Positions 7,182 to 16,245 of a DNA stretch of 64,000 nucleotides are shown here, one piece after another. Each line of letters begins with the position of its first letter. Position 1 is the first letter of the stretch. A program made the position numbers and the translations under genes. Below the pieces are notes generated by a model. The model saw nothing but the letters and a program-made list of their open reading frames with translations. It was not told the origin of the DNA and made no database searches. The stretch is taken from assembly GCF_965208485.1 (NCBI RefSeq), contig NZ_OZ242344.1:2976001-3040000 (forward strand). The letters run 5' to 3'. This stretch comes from Poriferisodalis sp965208485. Lineage in GTDB: Bacteria > Actinomycetota > Acidimicrobiia > Acidimicrobiales > Poriferisodalaceae.

Positions 7182-8321
7182 ATGGGACCGTTGCAAGGAC
7201 TCAAGGTGATCGAACTGGCCGGCATCGGCCCAGGACCGTTCTGCGCGATGCTGCTCGCCGATCTAGGTGCCGACGTCGTGCGCATCGATCGCATGGCGCC
7301 TGAGGATCTGGGAATCGACCGGGGCCGCAAGTTCAATGTGCTGAACCGCGGCCGCCGCTCGGTGGCAGTCGACCTCAAGTCACCCGACGGCGTCGAGACG
7401 GTCCTCAAGCTGGTCGAGCAAGCCGACGCGCTGATCGAGGGATTCCGACCGGGCGTGACCGAACGGCTCGGCCTAGGGCCTGATGACTGCTTCGCCCGCA
7501 ACCCGAAGCTCGTATACGGCCGCATGACCGGGTGGGGGCAGGAAGGCCCGCTGGCGCACGCCGCCGGTCACGACATCAACTACATCGCTCTCACCGGTGC
7601 ACTGCACGCCATCGGCCCCTCCAAGGCGCCGAGCCCGCCCCTCAACTTGGTCGGCGATTTCGGCGGCGGTGGCATGTATCTGGCGTTCGGCGTGTGTGCC
7701 GCCTTGCTCGAAGCGCGCGACTCCGGCCGGGGCCAGGTGGTCGACGCGGCCATGACCGAGGGCGCAGCATCGCTGATGGCGGCGATCTACGGCATCTACG
7801 GCTCTGGCGGCTGGGCGGACGAACGGGAGTCCAACTTCCTCGACGGCGGTGCCTACTACTACGGCGTATACGAGACCTCCGACGGCAAGTTCGTCTCGGT
7901 GGGTTCCATCGAGGGCAAGTTCCACGACGAACTGCTCGAGAAAACCGGATTGACCGACGCTCCCACCGTGGACCGCAACGACCGGGACGCATGGGCGGAC
8001 AAGCGGGCGCGCTTGGCGGAGGTCATCAGGACCAAGACCCGCGACGAGTGGGACAGGGTCATGGCTGACTCCGACGTGTGCTACGCCCCGGTGCTGGACC
8101 TGTCCGAAGCACCCCACCACCCGCACAACGTCGCCCGTGGCAGCTTCGTGGAGGTGGAAGGGGTGATGCAGCCTGCTCCCGCGCCTCGCTTCAGCCGCAC
8201 CCCCGGCGAGGTCGCCCGGCCGCCCGCATCCCCCGGCGAGAACACCGACGAGGTGCTGGCCGACTGGGGATTCGACGCAGACGGCATCGAGAAGCTGCGC
8301 GAGGTGGGCGCCGTCGGCTGA
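7182..8321 (+). CDS. mcr: Alpha-methylacyl-CoA racemase (CaiB/BaiF family)
   Basis: The 379-residue protein starts GLKVIELAGIGPGPFCAMLLADLGADV, the CoA-binding start of class III CoA-transferase-like enzymes. The racemase residues are visible: His about 130 in AGHDINY, Asp about 159 in GDFGGGGM, and the catalytic Glu region in GAYYYGVYETSDGKF. These distinguish racemases from CoA transferases. The enzyme epimerises 2-methyl-branched acyl-CoAs so that beta-oxidation of branched or sterol chains can proceed. A strong ribosome site (GGAGGAACCC) precedes the ATG. It stands alone between repeats. Confidence 0.9.
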   Translation: MGPLQGLKVIELAGIGPGPFCAMLLADLGADVVRIDRMAPEDLGIDRGRKFNVLNRGRRSVAVDLKSPDGVETVLKLVEQADALIEGFRPGVTERLGLGPDDCFARNPKLVYGRMTGWGQEGPLAHAAGHDINYIALTGALHAIGPSKAPSPPLNLVGDFGGGGMYLAFGVCAALLEARDSGRGQVVDAAMTEGAASLMAAIYGIYGSGGWADERESNFLDGGAYYYGVYETSDGKFVSVGSIEGKFHDELLEKTGLTDAPTVDRNDRDAWADKRARLAEVIRTKTRDEWDRVMADSDVCYAPVLDLSEAPHHPHNVARGSFVEVEGVMQPAPAPRFSRTPGEVARPPASPGENTDEVLADWGFDADGIEKLREVGAVG

Positions 8322-8428
8322 GAGGCGGATCCGCTCGGCGAATCCGTGGCCCGAGCGGCCCGTGAGTCCGTGTCGACCGTGATTCCATGCTGAATCGGGA
8401 TTGGGAACAAGAGCGGGAAACAAATCGA
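8321..8428 (+). repeat. REP-like modular repeat
   Basis: It shares CCGTGGCCCGAGCGGCCCG with the other modules and ends in GGGATTGGGAACAAGAGCGG, a tail also found inverted at 24829. It starts right after the racemase stop. Confidence 0.65.
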
Positions 8429-8525
8429 ACAACAACGGGAAGACTCGCCCGCCAGCGCCGCTCCTGACACCGCGTCCGGTGACTCAAGACGCTTACACCG
8501 ACTGCATCGGTAGCCTGAGTCTCCG

Positions 8526-8612
8526 ATGTCGAAGCGCACCAAGAAACGGAAGCTCCGGGCGCGCCGCAGCAGGGCCAATCACGGCAAGCGCCCCAACTGC
8601 GGTCGCGGCTAG
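8526..8612 (+). CDS. Large-subunit ribosomal protein bL37
   Basis: This 28-residue, strongly basic peptide starts MSKRTKKRK and ends RANHGKRPNCGRG. The ANHGKRPN motif is the hallmark of the tiny bL37 protein found in actinobacterial 50S subunits, usually about 24 residues. Automated callers usually miss it because of its size. No clear Shine–Dalgarno precedes it, so the message could be leaderless. It lies free-standing between the racemase and a deacetylase gene. Confidence 0.8.
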   Translation: MSKRTKKRKLRARRSRANHGKRPNCGRG

Positions 8613-8691
8613 AAGCCCGCTGCCGCGCCGCTGTTCGGGCAGAGTTCACGCGCTGCATCGCGCTGTGCTGAATCGGCCATTGTCAGTGCCA

Positions 8692-10401
8692 ATGTGCGGA
8701 TTTCGCGGACATGCGCTGGTCGGCGTGCTCGGCATGGCGTTGATATGCGGAGCGTGCAACGCACAGTTCGCCGACGAGGGCGCGCCGGATACTGCGACGC
8801 CCGACGACGCTGCGACCGAGGGCGCGGCGACGCCCGAGACATCAGTTGAGCCGCCACCCACCTCGACATCGGCTGCGCCGCGCTCGACAAGCGAGGCACC
8901 GACCGGCGAGGCTGACGGCCCGCCCATCATCAAGTCTCCGCTCGAGTCCAGAGACACCGACGCCGACGTACCGGAGGAGGAGAGGTTTGCGACGGCTGTC
9001 GAGGCGACGCTCGCGTCGTCATTCCCAGATCGCGCTTTCGCACTGCAGCCCGGGATGGTTCAAGGCGATCTGAACGGTGACGGCATCGATGACTACGTCC
9101 TGCATGTCACCGAGGAGGCCTCAGGCTCACTGCCGACCGACTGGCTCGTCCCCGCTGTCGATGCAGGCGGGGCATTCCGACTTCGGGAACCGATCGAGCT
9201 CGGACGACGCGTCATCATCGAGACGATCGACATCCGGGACAACACCATCGAAGTGTCCCTCTTCGACCGGTCGCCGTATGAGCCGCCGACGGTGATCACG
9301 AGACGGGTCACGCTGAGCATCAGGGTCGACAGCGCAGACGAGGCCAACGAGACAGACAGCGCCGACGCTGCAGACGGCACAGACCGCCTGGGTGCATCCG
9401 TGACGGCTACCCGGGTCGAACCCATCCACAACATGCCGTCGCTGCAACTCACGCGATCCCCGGTCCCCGTGGCGTTCCAGCTCGACGAGTTCGGCGCCGC
9501 CATGTCGGAGCGGATCGAACTGCGCGAACGGCATCCGTTCGTGGTCCACGCCTCCGAGGACGATGTCATGGTGGCAACGCTCGAGGCGCCCGATGGCGTC
9601 TGGCTGGAGGCTCGTCTCAGCCCCGACACTGTCCTGGTGCCCGTCGCCGAGCAGACCCAGCGGTTCGCGAGCCGGCTGCCTGAGGGAGGCGCCTGGCACG
9701 TCACGGTTGTCTCGTCGCTCATAGAGCCGACCGGCTACCGGCTCTCGATCGAGGTGCTTCCCCTCGGAAAGGGCGACCGGATTGCGACGCGCGACCTCGA
9801 CGGCTTCTGGTCGAGCACCCGCACGTCGCCTCCGGTGGTGCCCGACGACGGCCCGACGATGTATCTGACGTTCGACGACGGCCCGCATCCGACCTACACG
9901 CCGCAAGTGCTCGATGTGCTGGCGAAGCACGGCGCACAGGCGACGTTCTTCGTCGTGGGCTACCTCGCAGAGAGACATCCATTGATTGTGCAGCGGATCG
10001 CACATGAGGGCCACACCCTGGCCAATCACTCCTGGGATCACCGGTCGGTGGCTCGCATGTCGAGGGCGGCGTTCGACCGCTCGGTCAGCCGTACCCAGGA
10101 AATACTGGGGCCACTCGCCACAGCGTGCATCAGGCCGCCCTATTACGACATCGGCACGCATACACAGCAGTGGTCTGCCGAGCACGGGCTGCGATTGGCG
10201 AGTTGGTCCTACAGCCCTCACGACTGGAAGAGACCGTCCGCCCGCACCATCGCGAGCGGCATCGTCAACAGTGCGTCTGCGGGCGCAGTGATCCTGCTGC
10301 ACGATGGCGGCGGGAATCGCTCGTCAACCGTCCGAGGCCTCGATATGGCGCTCGAGCAGCTGGCCGACTCCGGATTCGAGTTCAAGGCGCTCTGCCGTTG
10401 A
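8692..10401 (+). CDS. Polysaccharide deacetylase (NodB domain) lipoprotein
   Basis: The ATG at 8692 gives 569 residues with an N-terminal hydrophobic segment ending in a cysteine (ALICGAC), probably a lipoprotein signal. An acidic, Ala/Thr-rich linker follows. An EF-hand-like DLNGDGIDD is near residue 125. The C-terminal ~200 residues are a NodB domain with motif 1 TFDDGPHP (about residue 393), motif 2 HSWDH (metal histidines), motif 3 RPPYYDIG and motif 5 LLHDGG. It should remove acetyl groups from cell-surface polysaccharide or peptidoglycan outside the membrane. The upstream frame extension to 8401 covers the bL37 gene and is not coding. Confidence 0.88.
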   Translation: MCGFRGHALVGVLGMALICGACNAQFADEGAPDTATPDDAATEGAATPETSVEPPPTSTSAAPRSTSEAPTGEADGPPIIKSPLESRDTDADVPEEERFATAVEATLASSFPDRAFALQPGMVQGDLNGDGIDDYVLHVTEEASGSLPTDWLVPAVDAGGAFRLREPIELGRRVIIETIDIRDNTIEVSLFDRSPYEPPTVITRRVTLSIRVDSADEANETDSADAADGTDRLGASVTATRVEPIHNMPSLQLTRSPVPVAFQLDEFGAAMSERIELRERHPFVVHASEDDVMVATLEAPDGVWLEARLSPDTVLVPVAEQTQRFASRLPEGGAWHVTVVSSLIEPTGYRLSIEVLPLGKGDRIATRDLDGFWSSTRTSPPVVPDDGPTMYLTFDDGPHPTYTPQVLDVLAKHGAQATFFVVGYLAERHPLIVQRIAHEGHTLANHSWDHRSVARMSRAAFDRSVSRTQEILGPLATACIRPPYYDIGTHTQQWSAEHGLRLASWSYSPHDWKRPSARTIASGIVNSASAGAVILLHDGGGNRSSTVRGLDMALEQLADSGFEFKALCR

Positions 10402-10497
10402 GAGACTGGGCTGCCGCTGCGTGGGCACGCGAGACATCAGTCCGCATCGGCGCCCGCCGATCGCGGGCGGTGCCGGTTTATGACACGGCGCCGGAAC

Positions 10498-11646
10498 TCA
10501 ACCCAAGTCGACCATCTCGCCGAGCTCATCGAGCAGGAGCTGCGACAGCCACTGGCCGCCGATCGTGCTGAGGTGGACTCCGTCGGTGAGGCGCACGTCG
10601 GTGCGCTGACCTGCCTCGTCAATCACGTAACGGCTGAAGCCGCCGTCGGGTCCCCGGAAGAGGTCCCGTGTATCGACGTAGCGGACCTGCTCACGAGCGG
10701 CGGCCTCAGCTGCGTAGATCTTGTTGAGCTCAACCATCTTGTGATCGAAGTCGGGGTCGCGCATGATCGGCTGTCCGACCCAGATGAGCAGGCGGTCGGG
10801 ATCTGTCGTGACCAGGTCCATCACGTGACCGACGCGAGCGGAGTACTCGCCCGACCAAGTGTCCGAAAACGGGCGAGCGATCTGGCCGTCCACAACCAGC
10901 CCCTGCGCATCGTTGCCTCCGTACATCAGCACCACCGCGTCGGGATTGTCGGTGGCCATGACCTCGACGATGCGCGTCGGCCAGTCATAGAAGTCAGGAC
11001 GGGTGAGGCCGCTGGAAAGCCGATGCTCGGTCTGGGCCTCGATGACACCGGTCTCATGGGCCAGCGAGACCATGGTGTCGCCGAAGAACCTGACCATCGA
11101 GTCGCCGATCACCGCCAGGCGCAGCGGATTGTCCGGTGTCGGGGCGACCGCAGGCACCGGCTCGCCGACGGCATCCGGCACAGTCTCGGAGACTGGGTTC
11201 GTCGACGGGACCCCGGGCGCCTCGCCATCGTCGTCGGCCTCCGCAACAACGATGCTGGGGTGTGCGTCGGTGCTGCCTGCGGCTGGCACAGTCACCTCGG
11301 CGTTGACGCCGGTGGGTGCAGCAGGCGTGCCGCCTGGATCAGCCGCCGTGCGGCCCAGCGCCTCGTCAACCCACAGGCGAGGCAGGTGCAGCCCCGCGGC
11401 GCTCACAGCGCTATCGACGGGTTCCCAGATCGCGACTGACGAGTCGCGCTCCCAGCCGAACGGCTTCTGCTGTGCCTCACGCAGAAGCTGCTGAGCGTTG
11501 AGCGCTATCGCCAGCACCAGCCCGAGCGCGCCGGCGGCAAGCGCCCTGCCAGCAGCAACGCCAGTGCGACGATTCGTCGCATCAAGACGCGGATGGTCCT
11601 GTGACGGTCCGCTCTGGTACTCGGAGGGTGCGTGCGATGCCGGCAT
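10498..11646 (-). CDS. DUF459-type SGNH hydrolase, membrane-anchored
   Basis: The 382-residue protein has a transmembrane helix near residues 30–50 and a long Pro/Ala linker. An SGNH domain follows, with VIGDSMVRFFG (catalytic Ser block), YGGNDAQG (block III Asn) and LTDGVHLS (Asp/His block). It starts 4 bases after the MBOAT gene ends. This pairing is the usual layout for extracytoplasmic O-acetylation systems, where the membrane acyltransferase passes the acyl group to an SGNH partner. The substrate is probably a surface polysaccharide or wall glycan. Confidence 0.85.
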   Translation of the reverse strand: MPASHAPSEYQSGPSQDHPRLDATNRRTGVAAGRALAAGALGLVLAIALNAQQLLREAQQKPFGWERDSSVAIWEPVDSAVSAAGLHLPRLWVDEALGRTAADPGGTPAAPTGVNAEVTVPAAGSTDAHPSIVVAEADDDGEAPGVPSTNPVSETVPDAVGEPVPAVAPTPDNPLRLAVIGDSMVRFFGDTMVSLAHETGVIEAQTEHRLSSGLTRPDFYDWPTRIVEVMATDNPDAVVLMYGGNDAQGLVVDGQIARPFSDTWSGEYSARVGHVMDLVTTDPDRLLIWVGQPIMRDPDFDHKMVELNKIYAAEAAAREQVRYVDTRDLFRGPDGGFSRYVIDEAGQRTDVRLTDGVHLSTIGGQWLSQLLLDELGEMVDLG

Positions 11647-11649
11647 GAC

Positions 11650-13101
11650 TCAGAACTGGAAGTAGATGAACGGGGCTACGCCCGTCGGGCCAAGCACGTC
11701 GATTGCTACGAGGGACAGTCCCACCACAGCCCCCTGGCTGGCCCAGCCCAAGCTGGCGAAGCCGTCGCGGAGCTGTTCGAACCAGTCCGACGGCATGAAC
11801 TGGAAGGCCAGCGCCCCGAAGGTGACGGCGATGACGAGCGGCGTCGCAGTACCGGCGTAGTTGCCGAAGCTGACGACGGCGCCGAGCATCTCCATCGCCG
11901 CCGACAGCGACTCGGACCGGAAGAACACCCACGCCAAGCACACAACATGGAACGTGACGAGCCAGCGCACCGTCTCGCCGATGCCCGACGGCAGCAGCGG
12001 ACTCATGCCGGTGCGCTCGCGATGCTCCCGAAGAAGCCGCTCGACCGCCAGCACCACACCGTGGATGCCGCCCCAGATCACGAAGTTCCAAGTGCTGCCG
12101 TGCCACAGACCGCCGAGCAGCATGACGATCATGAGATTGCGGTAGGTGTTGGCCCGACCCAGCCGGTTTCCTCCCAGCGGCACGTACAGGTAGTCGCGCA
12201 GCCAGCGCGACAGCGTCATGTGCCAGCGTCGCCAGAAGTCCTGCAGCGTGAGGGCCCGGTACGGGTTGTCGAAGTTCTGCGGGAAGCGGAAGCCGAGCAG
12301 CAGGGCCACGCCGATCGCGATGTCGGTGTAGCCAGAGAAATCCGCGTATATCTGGACGGCATAGGCGTAGACAGCCAGCACCACCTCCAGCCCGCTGTGC
12401 GCCGAAGGATCGGCGAAGACGCCGTCCACGATCTCGCTCGCCAAGAAGCTCGAGATCACCACCTTCTTGAACAGCCCGCTGAGGATCAAGCCGAACGCCT
12501 CCGCCGCGGGCACGTAGCGAGGGTCGGGTCGGGCGGCGAGCTGCGGGGCCATCTCCGCGGCCCGCACGATAGGACCCGCCACGAGCTGGGGGAAGAACGA
12601 CAGGTAGACCGCAAAATCCATCGGCGCCATCTCGCGGATGCGACCCCGGCCGATGTCGATGATGTAGCTCATCGCCTGAAACGTGTAGAAGGAGATGCCG
12701 ACCGGCAGCGTGTACTCCAGCACCGGCAGGGCGCCCGAAACGCCGAAGCTCTCGAGCAGGTTCGACATCTCGACGGCGAAGAAGTCCCAGTACTTGAAGA
12801 CGCCGAGGATGCCGAGATTGGCGGTCACACCGAGCCGGATCCACCACCTTCTGCGCTTTGCGCCGCTGACGGCTGCCGCATCAGATTCGCGCAGCGATGC
12901 TGCGGCATAGTGCCCCACGACCCAGTTGATGATGATGGTCGCCAGCAGCAGGAAGACGAAGCGCCAGCTCCACCAGCCGTAGAACACGATGCTGGCGGCC
13001 AGCATCAGCGGCTTCCACAGCGTCGGATGCGGCCGGGTGAGCCAGTTCACGACGAAGACGACGACGAAGAACGCTCCGAAGACGAACGTCGGGAACAACA
13101 T
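11650..13101 (-). CDS. MBOAT family membrane O-acyltransferase (AlgI-like)
   Basis: The protein has 483 residues with many membrane segments. MBOAT landmarks are FYTFQAMSYIIDIGRG, QIYADFSGYTDIAIG, FWRRWHMTLSRWLRDYLY and the active-site His region LWHGSTWNFVIWGGIHG. It should carry acyl groups across the membrane for transfer to an extracellular glycan together with the SGNH protein encoded directly downstream. No specific polymer genes lie alongside, so the substrate cannot be named. Confidence 0.93.
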   Translation of the reverse strand: MLFPTFVFGAFFVVVFVVNWLTRPHPTLWKPLMLAASIVFYGWWSWRFVFLLLATIIINWVVGHYAAASLRESDAAAVSGAKRRRWWIRLGVTANLGILGVFKYWDFFAVEMSNLLESFGVSGALPVLEYTLPVGISFYTFQAMSYIIDIGRGRIREMAPMDFAVYLSFFPQLVAGPIVRAAEMAPQLAARPDPRYVPAAEAFGLILSGLFKKVVISSFLASEIVDGVFADPSAHSGLEVVLAVYAYAVQIYADFSGYTDIAIGVALLLGFRFPQNFDNPYRALTLQDFWRRWHMTLSRWLRDYLYVPLGGNRLGRANTYRNLMIVMLLGGLWHGSTWNFVIWGGIHGVVLAVERLLREHRERTGMSPLLPSGIGETVRWLVTFHVVCLAWVFFRSESLSAAMEMLGAVVSFGNYAGTATPLVIAVTFGALAFQFMPSDWFEQLRDGFASLGWASQGAVVGLSLVAIDVLGPTGVAPFIYFQF

Positions 13102-13130
13102 GCCGGGCCGAACATACTGGCGCTCCTATT

Positions 13131-13270
13131 GCCCAGCGGGGCGAGAGGCTGAGCCGCTGGGCCCGAGCGGCCCGCGAGCGAAGCGAGCTAGAGCGGAATG
13201 CACAGGGCGAAGCCGTGGCCCGAGCGGCCCGTGAGCGACAGCGAACATGAGCGGCAAACGAGAGGCTGAG
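13131..13270 (+). repeat. REP-like repeat, two modules
   Basis: Two modules lie in tandem. The first contains GGGCCCGAGCGGCCCGCGAG with AGCGAAGCGAGCTAGAGCGG, and the second CCGTGGCCCGAGCGGCCCGT. They fill the gap between the divergent MBOAT and phosphomutase genes and include both 5' regions. Confidence 0.7.
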
Positions 13271-13280
13271 ATGGACAGCG

Positions 13281-15008
13281 GTGAGTGACGACATGACGAC
13301 TCCCGCACTGCTGCTCGACTCCTGGCTAGACGTCGACCCGAACCCCTCCACCCGTCAAGCCATCGAGGCCGGGCGCCATCGCCCCGAATGGGTGGAGGCA
13401 CACTTCGGGAGCGTGCTGCGCTTCGGCACCGCGGGGATGCGCGCGGCTGCCGGCCCTGGGCCAGCATGCATGAACCGCGTGATGGCCCGCGTCGCAGCCC
13501 GAGCGGTCGGCACTGAACTGATTGCCAGCGGCCTCGGCGGCCGTGGTGCGGTCGTCGGGTTCGACGCCAGGCCGGGCTCAGCAGATATGGCAATCGACGT
13601 CGCCCGGTTGCTGGCGGGTATGGGGATCCCCACGGCGATCATCGACGGACCTGCGCCGACGCCCCTGCTGGCCCGCCAGATGCTCGCCCGTTCGGCCGGC
13701 GCCGGCTTGATGATCACCGCCAGCCACAACCACCGCGACGACAACGGCCTCAAGGTGTACTGGGTCGACGGCACCCAGATCCGGCCGCCGATCGACCAGC
13801 GCATCGAGGCACGCATGGACCTCTCGTCGCTCCCGAGCGACAGCGATCTGGCCACCCGGCATGAGGTCGAGAGCCTCGACGTGCGGTCGGTGATCGCCGA
13901 ATACGTCGGTGCTGCGGTGCGCCGTCCCGTCTTCGACACGAACGGTCGACCGGTCGATCCGATCGACGTGCCGCCGATCATCTACACGGCTCTGTGCGGA
14001 GTCGGCGCCGAGACGCTGGGCCATGCCTTTGCCGCCGCCGGCCTGCCGCCCCCGAACTACGTCGAGCACCAGCGACGTCCCGACGGGTCGTTTCCGGGGC
14101 TGCCCTTCCCCAATCCCGAGGAGCCCGGCACGCTCGACGACGCCATGTCACTTGCTGCTGATCAGGGAGTCGATCTTGTCCTTGCCAACGATCCCGATGC
14201 GGATCGACTGGCGGTGGCGGTTCGAGATCAGTCCGGCTCGTGGCACCGTCTGAGCGGCGACGAGCTCGGCGTGCTGTTGTGCGACTGGCTCAGCGACCTG
14301 CCGGGTGAGCATCGGGCTGCGCAACCGCTCACCTCGGCATCGTCGGTGGTGTCGGGACGCATGGTGGAGGCCCTGTGCGCCTCCCGAGGTGTCGCACACC
14401 ACCGCACCCTGACCGGGTTCAAGTGGATCATGGAACCGCGCCTCGCTCGCCCCGACGCCGGCTGGCTGTTCGGCTACGAGGAGGCGTTGGGCTACTCGGT
14501 CACCGATGCCGTGCTGGACAAGGACGGCATCACGGCTGCAGTGGAATTCACGCGGATGGCTGGAGCCTTGGCTGCTCGCGGCATCGGCCCCCTGGAGCGA
14601 CTGGATGAGCTGGCCGCCGAGGTCGGACTGCATGTCACCGGCGCAGCGTCGGTGCGTGCCGGCTCGCCCGAGATCACGGCCGTCATGGCGGCTTTGCGGG
14701 CTGATCCTCCCCGAACTATCGGCGGCTATCCCGTCAGGAAGTTCACCGACTGGCTCGAGACCGCAACGTCTCATCCCGCCGACCTCGTCGAGCTCGAACT
14801 TGGGGCACTGGCAGCCGACTACGGCAACGATGACGTCGACGCCCAGGTGCGCGTCTGCATCCGACCGAGCGGCACCGAACCCAAAGCGAAGATCTACCTT
14901 GAAGCTGTCGCGCAGAATCCCGGTGACATTCCGGCCGAACGTCGCCGGCTGCGATCGCTGCTCGACGCTATTGCTGCCGACGTCAGCGCCTGGTTCGAGA
15001 ACGCTTAG
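13281..15008 (+). CDS. Alpha-D-phosphohexomutase (phosphoglucomutase/phosphomannomutase)
   Basis: The 575-residue protein carries the four family loops: phosphoserine TASHN (about residue 148), metal loop DPDADRLAV, sugar-binding GYEEALGYS and phosphate-binding RPSGTEPKAKIY. It interconverts hexose 1- and 6-phosphates for nucleotide-sugar and storage-glycan synthesis. Length and loop spacing fit the PgcA-like bacterial group. The GTG start is used here, and an ATG 12 bases later (MTTPALLL) is equally possible. It ends tail to tail with the PfkB kinase gene, overlapping it by 4 bases. Confidence 0.88.
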   Translation: MSDDMTTPALLLDSWLDVDPNPSTRQAIEAGRHRPEWVEAHFGSVLRFGTAGMRAAAGPGPACMNRVMARVAARAVGTELIASGLGGRGAVVGFDARPGSADMAIDVARLLAGMGIPTAIIDGPAPTPLLARQMLARSAGAGLMITASHNHRDDNGLKVYWVDGTQIRPPIDQRIEARMDLSSLPSDSDLATRHEVESLDVRSVIAEYVGAAVRRPVFDTNGRPVDPIDVPPIIYTALCGVGAETLGHAFAAAGLPPPNYVEHQRRPDGSFPGLPFPNPEEPGTLDDAMSLAADQGVDLVLANDPDADRLAVAVRDQSGSWHRLSGDELGVLLCDWLSDLPGEHRAAQPLTSASSVVSGRMVEALCASRGVAHHRTLTGFKWIMEPRLARPDAGWLFGYEEALGYSVTDAVLDKDGITAAVEFTRMAGALAARGIGPLERLDELAAEVGLHVTGAASVRAGSPEITAVMAALRADPPRTIGGYPVRKFTDWLETATSHPADLVELELGALAADYGNDDVDAQVRVCIRPSGTEPKAKIYLEAVAQNPGDIPAERRRLRSLLDAIAADVSAWFENA

Positions 15009-16177
15009 AGCAAGTCGGCGGCCAGCTCGTCGAGCGGCACCGCGGGGCGCGTGCCCACATGGGAGATGACCTCGGCCGCAGCGAGCGAGCCGAGTCGCCC
15101 GCACTGCTCCAAGTCGCAGCCCTTGGCGAGGCCGTACAGCACACCGGCTGCGTACAAGTCGCCCGCCCCCGTGCGATCGACGACTTCATCGACCGGTTCG
15201 ACGGGCACCTCCACGACCTCGTCAGGAGTCACGAAGACGGCACCGGCCGCCGACAGCGTGACCGATGCGATGTCGACGCGTCCTTGCACTGCGGCGAGGG
15301 CCTCGTCGAGGTCGTCGGTCTGGTGAAGGGCCTTCAGCTCGGCTGCGTTGGCGAACAGGATGTTGGTGCAGCGCTCGACCATGTCGACGAACTCGCGACG
15401 ATGGCGCTTCACGCATAATGAGTCCGAGAGGCTGAGCGCGACCTGGCAGTCGTTGCCGGGCGCGGCGCAGTGCTCCGCGACCTCACGCAGTGCAGCCCGG
15501 GCGGCCGTGGGATCCCACAGATAGCCCTCGAGCAGCACGGTGCGGGCACGGCCCACCATGTCCCAGTCCACATCGGCAGGGGCGAAGCCGGCGGACGCTC
15601 CCAGGTACGTGTTCATCGTGCGCTCGCCATCGGGCGTGATGACCACCGTGCAACGTCCGGTCGGGTCGTCACGCGGCGCTCTCGCGGTGGCCTGGGTGAC
15701 GCCGTGGGCAGCCATGTCAGCCACGAACAGGTCGCCGAGTCCGTCGGCGCACACCCGTCCCATATAGCCGGCACGAGCGCCGAGCGCGGCGATGCCGAGC
15801 ATCGTGTTGGCGACCGAGCCGCCGGGCGTCATCTCGTCGGCGCCGCCGAGCAACTCCACCATCGCGGCAAGCTCGGTCGCTCGCCGGGTGTCCACCAGCG
15901 TCATTGCGCCCTTGACGATGCCGAGTCGCTCGACGACGGCGTCATCGGCTCGCAGCAGGACATCCACCATCGCATTCCCGATGCCGACCACATCAAGCGC
16001 ATCTGCACGGCCAGAGGCATCGGGCGCATTCCCGATGCCGACCACATCAAGCGCATCTGCACGGCCAGAGGCATCGGGCGCATTCCCGATGCCGACCACA
16101 TCAAGCGCATCTGCACGGCCAGAGGCATCGGGCGCATTCCCGATGCCGACCGCGTCAAGCTGCTCCCCCGATTCCAC
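15005..16177 (-). CDS. PfkB-family carbohydrate/adenosine kinase with a repeated N-terminus
   Basis: The kinase body starts DVVGIGNAMVDVL, contains PGGSVANTMLGIAALG (substrate loop) and ends with the anion-hole/catalytic motif RTGAGDLYAAG. It is closest in style to adenosine or sugar kinases of the PfkB family. The first ~70 residues are odd: an 18-residue unit that includes DVVGIGNA is repeated three times before the true domain start. These units come from 54-bp tandem copies. A shorter product starting at the domain proper is possible. The substrate cannot be assigned from sequence alone. Confidence 0.85.
   Translation of the reverse strand: MESGEQLDAVGIGNAPDASGRADALDVVGIGNAPDASGRADALDVVGIGNAPDASGRADALDVVGIGNAMVDVLLRADDAVVERLGIVKGAMTLVDTRRATELAAMVELLGGADEMTPGGSVANTMLGIAALGARAGYMGRVCADGLGDLFVADMAAHGVTQATARAPRDDPTGRCTVVITPDGERTMNTYLGASAGFAPADVDWDMVGRARTVLLEGYLWDPTAARAALREVAEHCAAPGNDCQVALSLSDSLCVKRHRREFVDMVERCTNILFANAAELKALHQTDDLDEALAAVQGRVDIASVTLSAAGAVFVTPDEVVEVPVEPVDEVVDRTGAGDLYAAGVLYGLAKGCDLEQCGRLGSLAAAEVISHVGTRPAVPLDELAADLL
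15972..16150 (-). repeat. 54-bp tandem duplication inside the PfkB gene
   Basis: Units starting GCATTCCCGATGCCGACC recur every 54 bp, about 3.3 copies. The three full units are nearly identical. Because 54 is a multiple of three, each adds 18 residues without breaking the frame. It appears to be a recent slippage expansion. Confidence 0.9.
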
Positions 16178-16245
16178 GCCCGTGGGCTTAGCACCTCGAC
16201 CTGCCCACTCGCACGATCTGCCTCCACCGCCGAGGCGTCGGTAGT

